A stretch of DNA of 64,000 nucleotides from Tectiglobus sp965223355 (lineage in GTDB: Bacteria > Pseudomonadota > Alphaproteobacteria > Rhizobiales > Hyphomicrobiaceae): NCBI GenBank assembly GCA_965223355.1, contig CBDCWE010000003.1:310001-374000 (forward strand), read 5' to 3'. The position numbers and the translations under genes were made by a program. Positions 33,725 through 42,419 of this stretch are shown here, piece by piece. The notes below the pieces were generated by a model. That model did not search any database and was not told the DNA's origin. It saw only the letters and a list, made by a program, of their open reading frames with translations. How positions within the stretch are numbered: the first letter of the stretch is position 1; every line of letters begins with the position of its first letter.

Positions 33725-34282
33725 TTACCGACGTCGCTGCCGGGCATAGGCCAGCTCGCGGGCATCGTTGCCATTGAGCGGAGCAGGCCCCAGATACCGG
33801 ACCCGGACCCTAGTCGTGCCGGCGTGCTTGAAGCCGAGCAGTTCGGCTGCCCGCGCGGATAGATCGACAATGCGGCCAGATATGAACGGTCCGCGATCGT
33901 TGGCGCGCACCAGCAACGACCGGCCGTTATTGAGGTTGATCACCTCAAGATATGAGGGCAGCGGCAGCGTTGGGTGCGCGGCGGTCAACCGGCGCATGTC
34001 GTAGACCTCGCCGTTGGCCGTTCGACGACCATGGAACTTTGCCCCGTACCACGACGCGGTGCCGACGCGGTTGTAACCGGGGTTCGTGGCCGGATAATAC
34101 CATCTGCCATGGGTGAAATAGGGCTTGCCGACGACATACCGTCCGCCGCCCTTTGGCGTCGGATGGGCAACGGGATAGGACGGCCTGCGCGTTGCTACGG
34201 ACTGGTAGGTGATACCGCTGCAGGCCACGAGGCCCAGTCCTATCAATACCAGCGACAGGGCAATCGTGATCCATCCACGCAT
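33725..34282 (-). CDS. rlpA: RlpA-family septal/rare lipoprotein with DPBB domain
   Basis: A lipoprotein signal ends in LVAC (Cys21), so the mature protein is lipid-anchored, probably in the outer membrane. After a Tyr/Pro-rich linker, the double-psi beta-barrel (about 70-165) shows GTASWYGAKFHGRRTANGE, LPLPSYLEVINLNNGRSLLV and RANDRGPFISGRIVDLSARAA. The last of these holds the conserved aspartates of the lytic transglycosylase class. No SPOR domain is present, so it is the short form (185 residues). Family members cut denuded glycan strands or act at the septum. Confidence 0.92.
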   Translation of the reverse strand: MRGWITIALSLVLIGLGLVACSGITYQSVATRRPSYPVAHPTPKGGGRYVVGKPYFTHGRWYYPATNPGYNRVGTASWYGAKFHGRRTANGEVYDMRRLTAAHPTLPLPSYLEVINLNNGRSLLVRANDRGPFISGRIVDLSARAAELLGFKHAGTTRVRVRYLGPAPLNGNDARELAYARQRRR

Positions 34283-34802
34283 CTGCTACTCCATGTTACC
34301 CACGACGCGCATTACCCGGAATGTGGTGAACGAACGGTTAATACCGCCCCCGCTCAAGAATTGAGGCACTTCACCGGCGCTTTTTTGGGGCGCCGGCAAG
34401 GCGCGTGCCGCGCTTATGGTGCATATATCCATAAGTGGTGCGCACTGCAGCCCGGCGCACAAATGCGCGCCGCCCCGCGGGTCGGCTTGAGGCGGCGACC
34501 TGGTGGGTTGCGGCCATTGCCCGATGCCCCGGCATCGCGCTGCGTGCTGCGCAAATGCAGCACGTTGACCCGCCAAGCCTCGTGCGGGTGGTCCTTGAGG
34601 AGCCGGCGGATGGTCCCCTTATCGGGGCGTTGGCGGGGCCGAACGACGAACCGAACGCAACCACAAACGCAAATGCGACAACGACGACCGACATCACGGC
34701 AGTACCGTGTATCGCAGAATAAGTCTTTCAACTGTTTGGAATTTTAACTGATCGATCCCGGCGGATAATGTGCCCGGCAGTACTCATTGAGGAGATTAAG
34801 GT
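34283..34802. other. Gene-free stretch with a shared 17-base motif
   Basis: At 34356-34372 AGAATTGAGGCACTTCA repeats exactly a motif at 3584-3600. The remaining 430 bases have weak minus-strand open frames (34371-34731), one of which begins with a signal-peptide-like stretch (MSVVVVAFAFVVAFG). I see no family resemblance and do not call a gene. The last 60 bases hold the ribosome site (GAGGAG) of the next gene. Confidence 0.4.
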
Positions 34803-35804
34803 ATGTTTGACCCCAAACAACTACTTGAAATGCTTGTTAAAGGCGGCCATGAGCCCGCGCCTTCCCGACAACCGCAGTCCGGTGCCAGCAACGAGTTGAG
34901 CGATCTCTTGCGCCAGTTCACGCAAGGCCGGTCAGCCGGTTCCGATACCGCGTCAGCACAGCGTGCGGCGGCTAGTGAACGTGATTCAGGTTCGCCCTTC
35001 GGCGGCAGCCTCGATGATCTTCTGGGCGAACTGCAGCGGCGCGCCGGCAGTGCCGGCAAAACCGCCGGTGACGCCTTTGGTCAGGCGACCGACGGTGTCC
35101 GTGAGGGGGCCGGCAAAATCGGCCAGGCAACAGGTTTGGACGAACTCATCGGCCAGCTCAGCGGCGGGCGTTCGCCGAACGAACTGCTCGAGCAGGTCCA
35201 GCAGTATATGCGTGACAACAAGATGCAAACGGGCGCCATCCTCGGTGGCCTCGGCGCCTTGATCCTCGGCACACAGTCCGGCCGCTCGATTGCCGCCAGT
35301 GCCGCTAAGATCGGCGCGCTCGCTTTGATCGGCGGATTGGCCTACAAGGCCTATCAAAACTACCAGCAGGGACGTCCGTTGATCACCGATCGCTCGCAAA
35401 CTCCCGAGGCCGCGCCGTCCGGCTCCGGTTTCGATGAAGGATCGACGAGCAACCAGGCCGCGACAACCTATATCCGTGCGATGATTGCCGCAGCGGCGGC
35501 AGATGGCCGGTTGGACCAATCAGAGCAGCAACGCATTATTGGCAGTCTCAAGGATCAGGGCCTTGATGCCGGAGCCGAAGAGTTCCTTGCCGGCGAACTC
35601 AACAACCCGGCGACGATTGCGAGTCTCGCCGCCGGCGTTACGGGACCGGCCGAACGTATACAGCTTTACACCGCCGCCCGCATCGCCATCGAGCCCGACA
35701 CCGCCGCCGAGCAGAACTTCCTGGCCATCCTTGCCGACCAACTGGGGCTAGAAGGCGAACTCGTCCAACACATCAACGCGACGGCCAGAATCGCGAGCGC
35801 CTGA
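34803..35804 (+). CDS. DUF533 (YebE-like) inner-membrane protein with TerB-like domain
   Basis: A GAGGAG site lies just upstream of the ATG. The 333-residue protein starts with the family's FDPKQLLEMLV and then has a low-complexity Ser/Gln/Gly region. A hydrophobic segment follows (about 140-180: GAILGGLGALILG, then AAKIGALALIGGLAYKAYQ). The C-terminal helical domain (about 215-330) contains AATTYIRAMIAAAAADGRLD, the TerB-like acidic motif, and ends EGELVQHINATAR. Members are common in proteobacteria; the function is unknown. It is followed 59 bases later by an oxidoreductase gene on the same strand. Confidence 0.85.
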   Translation: MFDPKQLLEMLVKGGHEPAPSRQPQSGASNELSDLLRQFTQGRSAGSDTASAQRAAASERDSGSPFGGSLDDLLGELQRRAGSAGKTAGDAFGQATDGVREGAGKIGQATGLDELIGQLSGGRSPNELLEQVQQYMRDNKMQTGAILGGLGALILGTQSGRSIAASAAKIGALALIGGLAYKAYQNYQQGRPLITDRSQTPEAAPSGSGFDEGSTSNQAATTYIRAMIAAAAADGRLDQSEQQRIIGSLKDQGLDAGAEEFLAGELNNPATIASLAAGVTGPAERIQLYTAARIAIEPDTAAEQNFLAILADQLGLEGELVQHINATARIASA

Positions 35805-35825
35805 TCGCCGGCGGACTGGCACAAA

Positions 35826-35853
35826 TACGGGCCCGGGAGTACGGGCCCGGGAG
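35826..35853. repeat. Tandem 14-base duplication before a start codon
   Basis: The unit TACGGGCCCGGGAG occurs twice in a row. The second copy forms part of the GGGAGG ribosome site for the gene at 35864. Confidence 0.8.
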
Positions 35854-35863
35854 GCGCCGGACC

Positions 35864-37039
35864 ATGCGCGTCATTGTTTGCGGAGCTGGTGTGATCGGCG
35901 CGGCCACGGCTTACTGCCTCACCGGCCGCGGCAGTGATGTCACGATTGTTGAACGCTGGCGGGTGGCGGGTTGCGCGTCGGGCAAATCCGGAGGTTTCCT
36001 AGCGCGCGACTGGTGCGATGCAACACCGGCCGCCGCTTTGGCGACATACAGTTTCGACCGGCATGAGATGTGGGCGGACGAACTGGGCAACCCCTACGGT
36101 TATCGCAAACTCGACACCTACAGCGCCGCGCTCAGCGCCCGGCGCGACGTGGCCACCTCGGTGGGCTCAGATCATGTCACCTGGCTCGCCGAGGGCGCCG
36201 GTCACCGCCGGCGGCTTGGCAGCACCGCAACGACCGCCCAGCTCGATCCGCAGCTTTTCACCGAGACCCTGGTGAACGCTGCGATGTCACGTGGCGCTCG
36301 GCTGGTATTCGCGGCGGTGGCCGGCCTGACAACGTCAGTGGATGGTTCGCGCGTGACCGGTGTTGCCTCGGCGGCCGGCGACAAGCTCGAAGCGGATGCC
36401 GTCGTGCTCGCGATCGGACCCTGGTCGCTGCTTGCCGCGCGCTGGCTGCCACTGCCCGCGATCTACGGTCTCAAGGGCCACAGCGTGATTTTCAAACCGG
36501 ACCAAGCGCTGCCACCGCAAGCGATTTTCGCAGAGTTCGAGGATGCTGACGGTCAGATCCTGACGCCGGAAATCGTGCCGCGGGCGGATGGCACGCTCTA
36601 TGTTTGCGGGCTGTCCGGGGATGCGCCACTGCCGATTGATCCCGCGCAAGTCGCACCGGAACCGGGTGGCTGTGAACGATTGCGCGATGCCGCTGTGCGC
36701 CTGGTGCCGCAGCTTGCAGGCGCCGACGTGATTGCCGAGCAAGCCTGTTATCGACCGGTGACTGGCGACGGCATGCCGATCATTGGGCCGATTGGCGGCT
36801 GCGATGGTGTCTATGTCGCGACCGGACATTCGGTCTGGGGAATGCTCAATGCGACCGGCACCGGTGAAGCCGTCGCGGACTTGATCCTATCGGGCACGTC
36901 GAAGGCCGTCGATCTTACGCCATTTCGCGCCGACCGGCTTGCGGTGCTTGATCCTCAAAATCTCGACGTGCGCCAGAGCCGGCTCAACGGAAATCGGAGC
37001 AGTTCAGACGGTTCAGGCGGTTCAGGCAATTCAGTTTGA
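35864..37039 (+). CDS. FAD-dependent oxidoreductase, DAO family
   Basis: The 391-residue enzyme has the dinucleotide-binding VIVCGAGVIGAATAYCLTGRG at its N-terminus. A D-amino-acid-oxidase-type fold follows, with CYRPVTGDGMPIIGPIGG and GVYVATGHSVWGMLNATGTG near the C-terminus, the second FAD contact. Such enzymes oxidise amino acids or N-methyl amines; related eukaryotic proteins are FOXRED1-like. The last dozen residues (SSSDGSGGSGNSV) come from a 9-base tandem duplication and look like a recent extension. It converges with an outer-membrane factor gene. Confidence 0.85.
   Translation: MRVIVCGAGVIGAATAYCLTGRGSDVTIVERWRVAGCASGKSGGFLARDWCDATPAAALATYSFDRHEMWADELGNPYGYRKLDTYSAALSARRDVATSVGSDHVTWLAEGAGHRRRLGSTATTAQLDPQLFTETLVNAAMSRGARLVFAAVAGLTTSVDGSRVTGVASAAGDKLEADAVVLAIGPWSLLAARWLPLPAIYGLKGHSVIFKPDQALPPQAIFAEFEDADGQILTPEIVPRADGTLYVCGLSGDAPLPIDPAQVAPEPGGCERLRDAAVRLVPQLAGADVIAEQACYRPVTGDGMPIIGPIGGCDGVYVATGHSVWGMLNATGTGEAVADLILSGTSKAVDLTPFRADRLAVLDPQNLDVRQSRLNGNRSSSDGSGGSGNSV
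37002..37035. repeat. Tandem 9-base repeat at the 3' end of a gene
   Basis: Units of GTTCAG followed by ACG, GCG or GCA recur about three times and end just before the TGA. They encode Ser-Gly-rich residues at the C-terminus of the oxidoreductase. Confidence 0.75.
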
Positions 37040-37078
37040 AGGATTGGTTGATCGCAATGAACCAGTGCGGTCCGGCCG

Positions 37079-38575
37079 TCATTGGCCCTGGTCGCCACGC
37101 TTGGTCCAGATGTTCCGCAGTGTCTTGGTCAGGGATTTTACATCCATGTCGAGATCAAATTCATCACCGTACGGATCAAGCCCCATGGATGCATAGACGT
37201 TGCCGAAGGCGTTTTGCAGCCTGGCATAGGCGATATCGAATTTGACGTCAGCCACCAGCGTGTTCATTTCTTCCCGAATGAGCGTCTGCTCGCTGATGCG
37301 TCCGGCGGCATGTTCGACACGCATGTTTTCGACCAGCCGGCGCTGAACGCCGAAGTATTCGCGCGCCGTCGTCACTTCACGGGCAAACTGCTGGAACCGC
37401 ACGCGGCTCACGTGCACCTGGGTCATGATCGCCATCGTAAGTGCCAGTGCCCGCTGTTGGAGCAGTTCGTCCTGATCTTCGATGACCTGTTGGCGGGCCG
37501 GATACTCGACAACCTTCAACAGGTGCCAGGTCGCTTTGGCGCCCCATCCGAGCCAGTAATTGTTCAAAAGGAAGCGGTTACTGTCGTAGTTGGTGTTGGC
37601 AAACAAGCGGAAATTCGGCAGCAGCTCGAGCATCGCGGCGTCCGCCTCGTGCGTGTTGATGCGCCGGCGGTAGGCGATGGTGCGCATCTCGTGGCGGTTT
37701 TCCAATGCCGTGTGGATCATGTCGCGGACAGAACGCTTGAGGCGCAGGCCGCTGCGATGCCGCGTTGGCAGGCGCAACCGGAAGTGCACTCCGGGTTTCA
37801 CGTTCATCAACGCGGCCAACTGCGCCTTGGCAACGCTGAGATCACGCTGCAGCTCCTGAACCGCACGCTTGATTTCGACCAGTTCGCGCTCATAGGTGAG
37901 CGCGGTAATCGGCGATGACTGACGCTCGGCCGCCAGAGATCGCGCATTGGCCAACGCGCGCTGGGTCCGGCCCTCAAGGACGCGTAAGCGGGCGATGAGC
38001 CGGTCAGCACTGATCGCCCGCCAGTAGGCGGTCCTGACATCCTCGGTAACGCGAACAATGACCTTGCGCTTGTTTTCTTGCGCGATCAAGACCTTGTCGG
38101 CGGTTTGGCGGGCCCGGACATAGGACAACCCGAAGTCGAGAATATCCCAGCTGATTTCGAGGTCGCGGTTGCGCAGATGCTTGTCGCGTGATGTCGAGGC
38201 GCCAAAGTTTGGGGTCTGGCTGACAAGGTTGAAACTGCTTGATGCATCAAACTTGTTTCGGCGCGTAAAACCAGCGTTGCCAATGATTTGCGGCAAAAGC
38301 TTATAGTGCGACAGATCCAGTTCTGCGGAACGCAGCGCCTTTTCGTAGACTTCGACGCGGTAATCGAGATTGTACTTGAGTGCCCGCGCCATGGCCTCGT
38401 AAAGATCGATGGCGCCACTTATCGGTTCCTGTTCGCTGGTGACCTTCGCAAGGTTTTCGCCGGCCAGATGGCTCAGTTCGCTGTCGGTGAGCGGTTTTGG
38501 CGTGATCGCACAGCCGGCAAGCAAAAGCATCGCGACGACAGCGACAAGCGTTCCCGGTCTGCATGCTCCTGGCAT
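37079..38575 (-). CDS. TolC-family outer-membrane efflux lipoprotein
   Basis: The ATG at 38575 follows AGAGGGA at seven bases and gives 498 residues; a frame to 38638 is longer but lacks a site. A lipoprotein signal ends in LLLAGC (Cys22), as in NodT-type outer-membrane factors. Two long alpha-helical halves rich in Arg/Glu/Ala (about 170-290 and 370-480) alternate with membrane-spanning strands, the OEP duplication pattern. It would be the outer channel of a tripartite pump. No pump gene is adjacent; the RND pair at 10909-15293 lacks its own channel and is a possible partner. Confidence 0.85.
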   Translation of the reverse strand: MPGACRPGTLVAVVAMLLLAGCAITPKPLTDSELSHLAGENLAKVTSEQEPISGAIDLYEAMARALKYNLDYRVEVYEKALRSAELDLSHYKLLPQIIGNAGFTRRNKFDASSSFNLVSQTPNFGASTSRDKHLRNRDLEISWDILDFGLSYVRARQTADKVLIAQENKRKVIVRVTEDVRTAYWRAISADRLIARLRVLEGRTQRALANARSLAAERQSSPITALTYERELVEIKRAVQELQRDLSVAKAQLAALMNVKPGVHFRLRLPTRHRSGLRLKRSVRDMIHTALENRHEMRTIAYRRRINTHEADAAMLELLPNFRLFANTNYDSNRFLLNNYWLGWGAKATWHLLKVVEYPARQQVIEDQDELLQQRALALTMAIMTQVHVSRVRFQQFAREVTTAREYFGVQRRLVENMRVEHAAGRISEQTLIREEMNTLVADVKFDIAYARLQNAFGNVYASMGLDPYGDEFDLDMDVKSLTKTLRNIWTKRGDQGQ

Positions 38576-39202
38576 GTGATTTTCCCTCTGGTTTCGGTCT
38601 GCGACTAGAGCCCCCGCTCGCCGCCGAAATCTCGCCAAGGCATGAGTGGTCCAACCCGGCCGTGCTGTTCGGCTGGGAGAACCACGCAGAACTCAAACTT
38701 TGGACAATGGTCGTAACAATACCTGGAACGGCAATCCGCGATCGGATTCCGCAGTTTGTTTGTATACCATGTACGCAAAAAAATGTAGTGGAAAATCAGT
38801 TGCAAAATACAACGGAAAAGCAGAAGTAGCACATTAGTCACAAGAATCTAGAATTGGGCCTATAATTTACATCCAATATTAACTTGGGTTAACCGATCAT
38901 TAAGATCTGATTCGATTTGATGCGTCAATATTCAAAATCTGCTTTCTCTTCCATTAGCATCGTGTGGGCCGCACCCACGAAGCACGTCCGGTCGCTCTCA
39001 GGTGTCATGTCGGCGCCGGTGATTTCCGCCGGGGGCCAGCGGTGTTCCGGGCGCTAACGCGGACCGTCACTGCCCGGCTGGTTTGCGGGCCGACAGCGCA
39101 TAAACCGGCACGCTTCGGGGACTTTGGCATGAGGCGCGCTTGTGAATTTGCCGCCTTGACGTATGGTGTCGGCAAGCCCGGTGACAAATGAGGACAATTG
39201 CC
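38576..39202. other. Long gap with an AT-rich core, no gene
   Basis: About 38740-38960 is markedly AT-rich, unlike the genes around it, and lies between two divergent genes. It is where promoters would be expected, but I cannot fix one with confidence. No structured RNA, repeat or coding frame is recognised. Confidence 0.5.
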
Positions 39203-40045
39203 ATGCAGAACCATGTCGCACAGGCAGAACAGACCGACGGATCAACGGCAACGGACGGCGATGCCGTCATCCTGACAGTCGATGGCGCGCTTGCCACCCT
39301 GACCCTGAACAGACCCGCGGCGCGCAACGCGCTATCACTCGGCATGCTCGCGGCGCTGACCGACGCCATCCACCAGGTCTCGAACGATCGCAGCATTCAT
39401 GCCGTCGTTCTGACCGGCAACGGTCCCGGCTTCTGTGCCGGGCACGATCTCAAGGAGTTGACCGCCCGGCGCGGCGATGATGATCGCGGCCGCGCGTTCT
39501 ACGAACAAACCATGCAGGCTTGCGGGACGATGATGCAAAGCATCGTCAACTCGCCAAAGCCGTTTATTGCTGCCGTTCACGGAATTGCAACGGCAGCCGG
39601 CTGCCAACTGGTTGCAACCTGTGATCTTGCCGTCGCTGCCAAGGACGCCAGATTTGCCACGCCGGGAGTGAACATCGGTCTGTTTTGTTCGACCCCGATG
39701 ATCGCTCTATCGCGCAACGTGTCGCGCAAACATGCGATGGAGATGCTGTTGCTCGGCGATATGCTCGGCGCTGAAGATGCCAAAACCTACGGTCTCGTCA
39801 ATCGTGTCGTGGCACCGGAGCGCGTGATCGGCGAAGCGCAAGCAATGGCCCGCCAGATCGCGGACAAGTCGCCACTGACGGTGGCGATCGGCAAGCAGGC
39901 ATTCTATGCGCAACTCGAAAAGCCGTTGGCCGAGGCCTATGATTATGCCGCCAGCGTGATGGTCAAGAACATGCTGACGCGGGATGCGGAAGAGGGCATT
40001 GGCGCGTTCATCGAGAAGCGCGCTGCGACCTGGCGCGGAGAGTAG
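39203..40045 (+). CDS. Enoyl-CoA hydratase/isomerase family protein (ECHDC3-like)
   Basis: GAGGAC seven bases before the ATG at 39203 decides the start; the ATG at 39188 lies in that site. The 280-residue crotonase has LNRPAARNALSLGM, GNGPGFCAGHDLKELTAR and HGIATAAGCQLVATCDLAVA, the two oxyanion-hole segments. The catalytic region reads FATPGVNIGLFCSTPMIALSR, as in the ECHDC3 group rather than in beta-oxidation hydratases. It heads a tightly packed run with VOC, CoA-binding and cytochrome genes (gaps of 3, 24 and -4 bases). The substrate is unknown. Confidence 0.88.
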   Translation: MQNHVAQAEQTDGSTATDGDAVILTVDGALATLTLNRPAARNALSLGMLAALTDAIHQVSNDRSIHAVVLTGNGPGFCAGHDLKELTARRGDDDRGRAFYEQTMQACGTMMQSIVNSPKPFIAAVHGIATAAGCQLVATCDLAVAAKDARFATPGVNIGLFCSTPMIALSRNVSRKHAMEMLLLGDMLGAEDAKTYGLVNRVVAPERVIGEAQAMARQIADKSPLTVAIGKQAFYAQLEKPLAEAYDYAASVMVKNMLTRDAEEGIGAFIEKRAATWRGE

Positions 40046-40048
40046 CCG

Positions 40049-40492
40049 GTGCTGGCGCAACGTATCAGTATGGTGACCCTGGGGGTGCGGGAGCTATCTC
40101 GTGCCCGTGCGTTTTACGAAGCGCTGGGCTTTGCACCGGCAGAATTTCCCGCTGAGGGCGTCGCATTCTTTGATATGAACGGCATCGTTCTCGGGCTTTA
40201 CGGTCATGACGCCCTGGCGATGGATGCCGGTGTTGCCAGCCACGGTTCAGGTTTTCGCGGAACCGCCATCGCCCTTAATCTGGAGGGTGAGGCCGAAGTC
40301 GACCGTGCGCTTGCTCACGCCAAACAGTGCGGCGCGACCATCACCAGAGCCGCCCAGAAGACGTTCTGGGGTGGCTATTCGGGTTACTTTGCCGATCCGG
40401 ACGGCCACCTGTGGGAGATTGCCTTCAATCCTCATGCGCCCTTGAACGATGATGGCCACATGACCCTGCCACCACCCCGGCAACGACAATGA
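40049..40492 (+). CDS. VOC-family (glyoxalase/dioxygenase superfamily) protein
   Basis: A GTG start three bases after the previous stop gives 147 residues with the paired beta-alpha-beta-beta-beta units of the family. MVTLGVRELSRARAFYEALG opens the first. FWGGYSGYFADPDGHLWEIA closes the second, with the metal-binding glutamate in HLWEIA. Members bind a metal ion and isomerise or cleave small substrates. The position suggests co-translation with the crotonase. Confidence 0.85.
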   Translation: MLAQRISMVTLGVRELSRARAFYEALGFAPAEFPAEGVAFFDMNGIVLGLYGHDALAMDAGVASHGSGFRGTAIALNLEGEAEVDRALAHAKQCGATITRAAQKTFWGGYSGYFADPDGHLWEIAFNPHAPLNDDGHMTLPPPRQRQ

Positions 40493-40529
40493 ACCCAGCG
40501 AAATGAACCAAGTGAAATGAACCACGACC
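40489..40529. repeat. Tandem 14-base repeat across a gene junction
   Basis: Three units beginning ATGAACC start at 40489, 40503 and 40517. Because the period is 14, only the third ATG is in frame with the next gene. The stop of the VOC gene lies in the first unit. Confidence 0.75.
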
Positions 40530-41065
40530 ACTATAGCGACGTCTACATCACCAGCATTTTGGCGCGTGTGAAAACCATTGCCATGGTCGGCGCCAGTGCC
40601 AATACCAACCGACCAAGCTACTTCGCGATGGGCTACCTGCTCGGCAAGGGTTACACCGTCTACCCCGTCAATCCCGGGCTCGCCGGCAGCCAGATCCACG
40701 GCCAAACGGTCTACGGCGATCTCAAGGATGTGCCGGGTAACGTCGACATGGTCGATATCTTTCGCAACGCGCAAGCCGCCCTTGCCATCACGAACGATGC
40801 CATCGGGCTCAAGGACAAGCTCGGCATCAAGGTCATCTGGATGCAGCTCGGCGTGCGCAATGATGCAGCAGCTGCTGCTGCCGAGGCGGCCGGCATGCGG
40901 GTTGTCATGAACCGGTGTCCGAAGATCGAATACGGTCGTCTGGCCGGCGAGATCACCTGGGTCGGCGTTGACCCGGGCATGATTTCCTCGAAGCGCCCCA
41001 AACTGGCCGCGAAGGGCGTTCAAAGTCTGATGATTAATCCGCGCCGGCAAGCCAAGCCGCAGTGA
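40517..41065 (+). CDS. CoA-binding domain protein (YccU-like)
   Basis: This 182-residue protein is a single Rossmann-like CoA_binding_2 domain: TIAMVGASANTNRPSYFAMG near residue 20, KGYTVYPVNPG, and VIWMQLGVRNDAAAAAAEAAGM. It then has MNRCPKIEYGRL, the conserved cysteine segment. Proteins of this type resemble the nucleotide domain of succinyl-CoA synthetase and bind CoA; their cellular role is unknown. Its start lies in a 14-base tandem repeat and its TGA overlaps the next GTG by four bases. Confidence 0.88.
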   Translation: MNHDHYSDVYITSILARVKTIAMVGASANTNRPSYFAMGYLLGKGYTVYPVNPGLAGSQIHGQTVYGDLKDVPGNVDMVDIFRNAQAALAITNDAIGLKDKLGIKVIWMQLGVRNDAAAAAAEAAGMRVVMNRCPKIEYGRLAGEITWVGVDPGMISSKRPKLAAKGVQSLMINPRRQAKPQ

Positions 41066-42078
41066 CGCGGAGGTTCGCGCTGCTCAGAAAATTCGCCGCC
41101 GTTATTGTCACGCTCAACACCGCGGTTGCGTTGCCGTCGGTTGCCGGCGACCAGCGGTTGATCGCGGTTCCCGAGCCCGCTCCGGTCTGGCGGCGCATTT
41201 TTGCGCGCCCGAAGACCATACCAACGCCGCCCGACAATCCGATGACGCCGCACAAAGTGGCGCTCGGTGCCCGTCTGTTTCACGACAATCGTCTTTCCGG
41301 CGCCGCAAATCGCAGCTGCAGCACCTGCCACAACCCTCGGTCCGGCTATTCGGACACCCGCCCGCAACCGGTTGGGATCAATGGTCGTGCGCTGCTGCGC
41401 AACGCGCCGGCGCTCTGGAACCTGGCCTGGGCCAAGCAGCTTTACTGGGATGGCCGGCAGCCGACACTCGAACGCCAGGCGCGGGTGCCAATCGAGCATC
41501 CCAACGAAATGGCCGGTGCCCTGCCGCAAATCGCCGAGCGTCTCAACCGGGACCCTGACATGCGCGGCCTTTTCAAACGCGCATTTCCCGAGCCGGGCAG
41601 TGCCACGTCGACCACCATCCTAAAAGCGATCGCCACGTTCGAGCGTTCCCTGATTTCACCGATCACGCGGTTCGACGAATGGATTGCCGGCAATGCGGCG
41701 GCGCTGCGGCCGGGTGAGTATCGCGGCTTCCAGCTGTTCACGGGACGCGCCGGATGCTTGGCCTGCCACGGTGGCTGGCGTTTTACCGACGACAAATTTC
41801 ACGACATCGGCCTGCCGAGCGATGATCCCGGTCGCAGCGCAATCGATGGCGGGCCCGCTGAGGCGCGCCGCTTCAAGACACCGGGCCTGCGCGAACTGGT
41901 GCACTCGGCGCCCTACATGCACGACGGATCGAAGGCGACGCTCAGAGACGTCATTATCCACTACGCCGGCGGCGCCCGCCAGCGTTCGACCTTGGCCCCG
42001 ACCCTGGTTCGCAATTTGAAACTCGAGGCCGGCGAAATTGACGATCTGGTCGCGTTTCTCAAAACCCTTTCACGCTAG
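41062..42078 (+). CDS. Diheme cytochrome c peroxidase family protein (CcpA/MauG superfamily)
   Basis: The GTG overlaps the previous stop (GTGA). The 338-residue protein has a signal peptide (to about Ala28) and two haem c sites, CSTCH (86-90) and CLACH (232-236), with the intervening WDGRQPTLERQARVP and NEMAG segments of the superfamily. The C-terminal KTPGLRELVHSAPYMHDGS supplies the conserved distal region. It is periplasmic and would reduce peroxide or act as a MauG-like oxidant. Coupling to CoA-related genes is unusual. Hairpin array M3 begins 36 bases after its stop. Confidence 0.9.
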   Translation: MTRRFALLRKFAAVIVTLNTAVALPSVAGDQRLIAVPEPAPVWRRIFARPKTIPTPPDNPMTPHKVALGARLFHDNRLSGAANRSCSTCHNPRSGYSDTRPQPVGINGRALLRNAPALWNLAWAKQLYWDGRQPTLERQARVPIEHPNEMAGALPQIAERLNRDPDMRGLFKRAFPEPGSATSTTILKAIATFERSLISPITRFDEWIAGNAAALRPGEYRGFQLFTGRAGCLACHGGWRFTDDKFHDIGLPSDDPGRSAIDGGPAEARRFKTPGLRELVHSAPYMHDGSKATLRDVIIHYAGGARQRSTLAPTLVRNLKLEAGEIDDLVAFLKTLSR

Positions 42079-42113
42079 TGATCGAGACCACTGGTGTTCC
42101 GGCGGCGGCGGAT

Positions 42114-42209
42114 GCTAAGGCCGGAGCCCTTAACGCATCGCCGCGTTGCGGCGATCTATGAGGGGCTTTCAGCCCCTCATACTCCCCGACCAGGGGATCG
42201 GTCCCCTGG
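42114..42209. repeat. Five-hairpin mosaic repeat, four-hairpin copy (M3)
   Basis: In the M2 orientation this copy has an imperfect GTTAAGGGC stem (42114-42134), ATCGCCGC/GCGGCGAT (42137-42155), ATGAGGGGC/GCCCCTCAT (42158-42180) and CCAGGGGA/TCCCCTGG (42190-42209). The CCAAAGGGC hairpin is missing. In the third hairpin the outer base pairs changed together (TTGA/TCAA to ATGA/TCAT), keeping the stem paired. It sits between two convergent genes. Confidence 0.85.
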
Positions 42210-42312
42210 ACCCCGGACTTATTCAGAGGTTTCCCAAAGCTGCAAGACAAAGCAAATTGCCCTGCTGGGCCGCCGCAAACAGCAGTTCTTCCATAGGACC
42301 TTAGCAAGAAGC

Positions 42313-42341
42313 ACACTGCGGCGGCGCCGGGCAACTTTTCA
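42313..42341 (+). repeat. Diverged relative of the short convergent-gap repeat (copy 3)
   Basis: CACTGCGGCGGCGCC followed by GGGCAACTTTT matches the pattern of 3619-3645 and 23838-23862 with several changes. The downstream ACAGACGGCG also resembles copy 2. It shares the gap with array M3. Confidence 0.35.
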
Positions 42342-42419
42342 CAGACGGCGGAAAACGCCGATCCGGGCACGGCGTGACCGTTGCCCAAAAAGAGCGGTTG
42401 GCACCGCGCCGGCATTGTC

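Noticed and set aside
34371..34731. Small secreted protein gene upstream of the DUF533 gene
   Set aside because: Two overlapping minus frames compete, neither has a ribosome site or a recognisable family, so a gene is not claimed.
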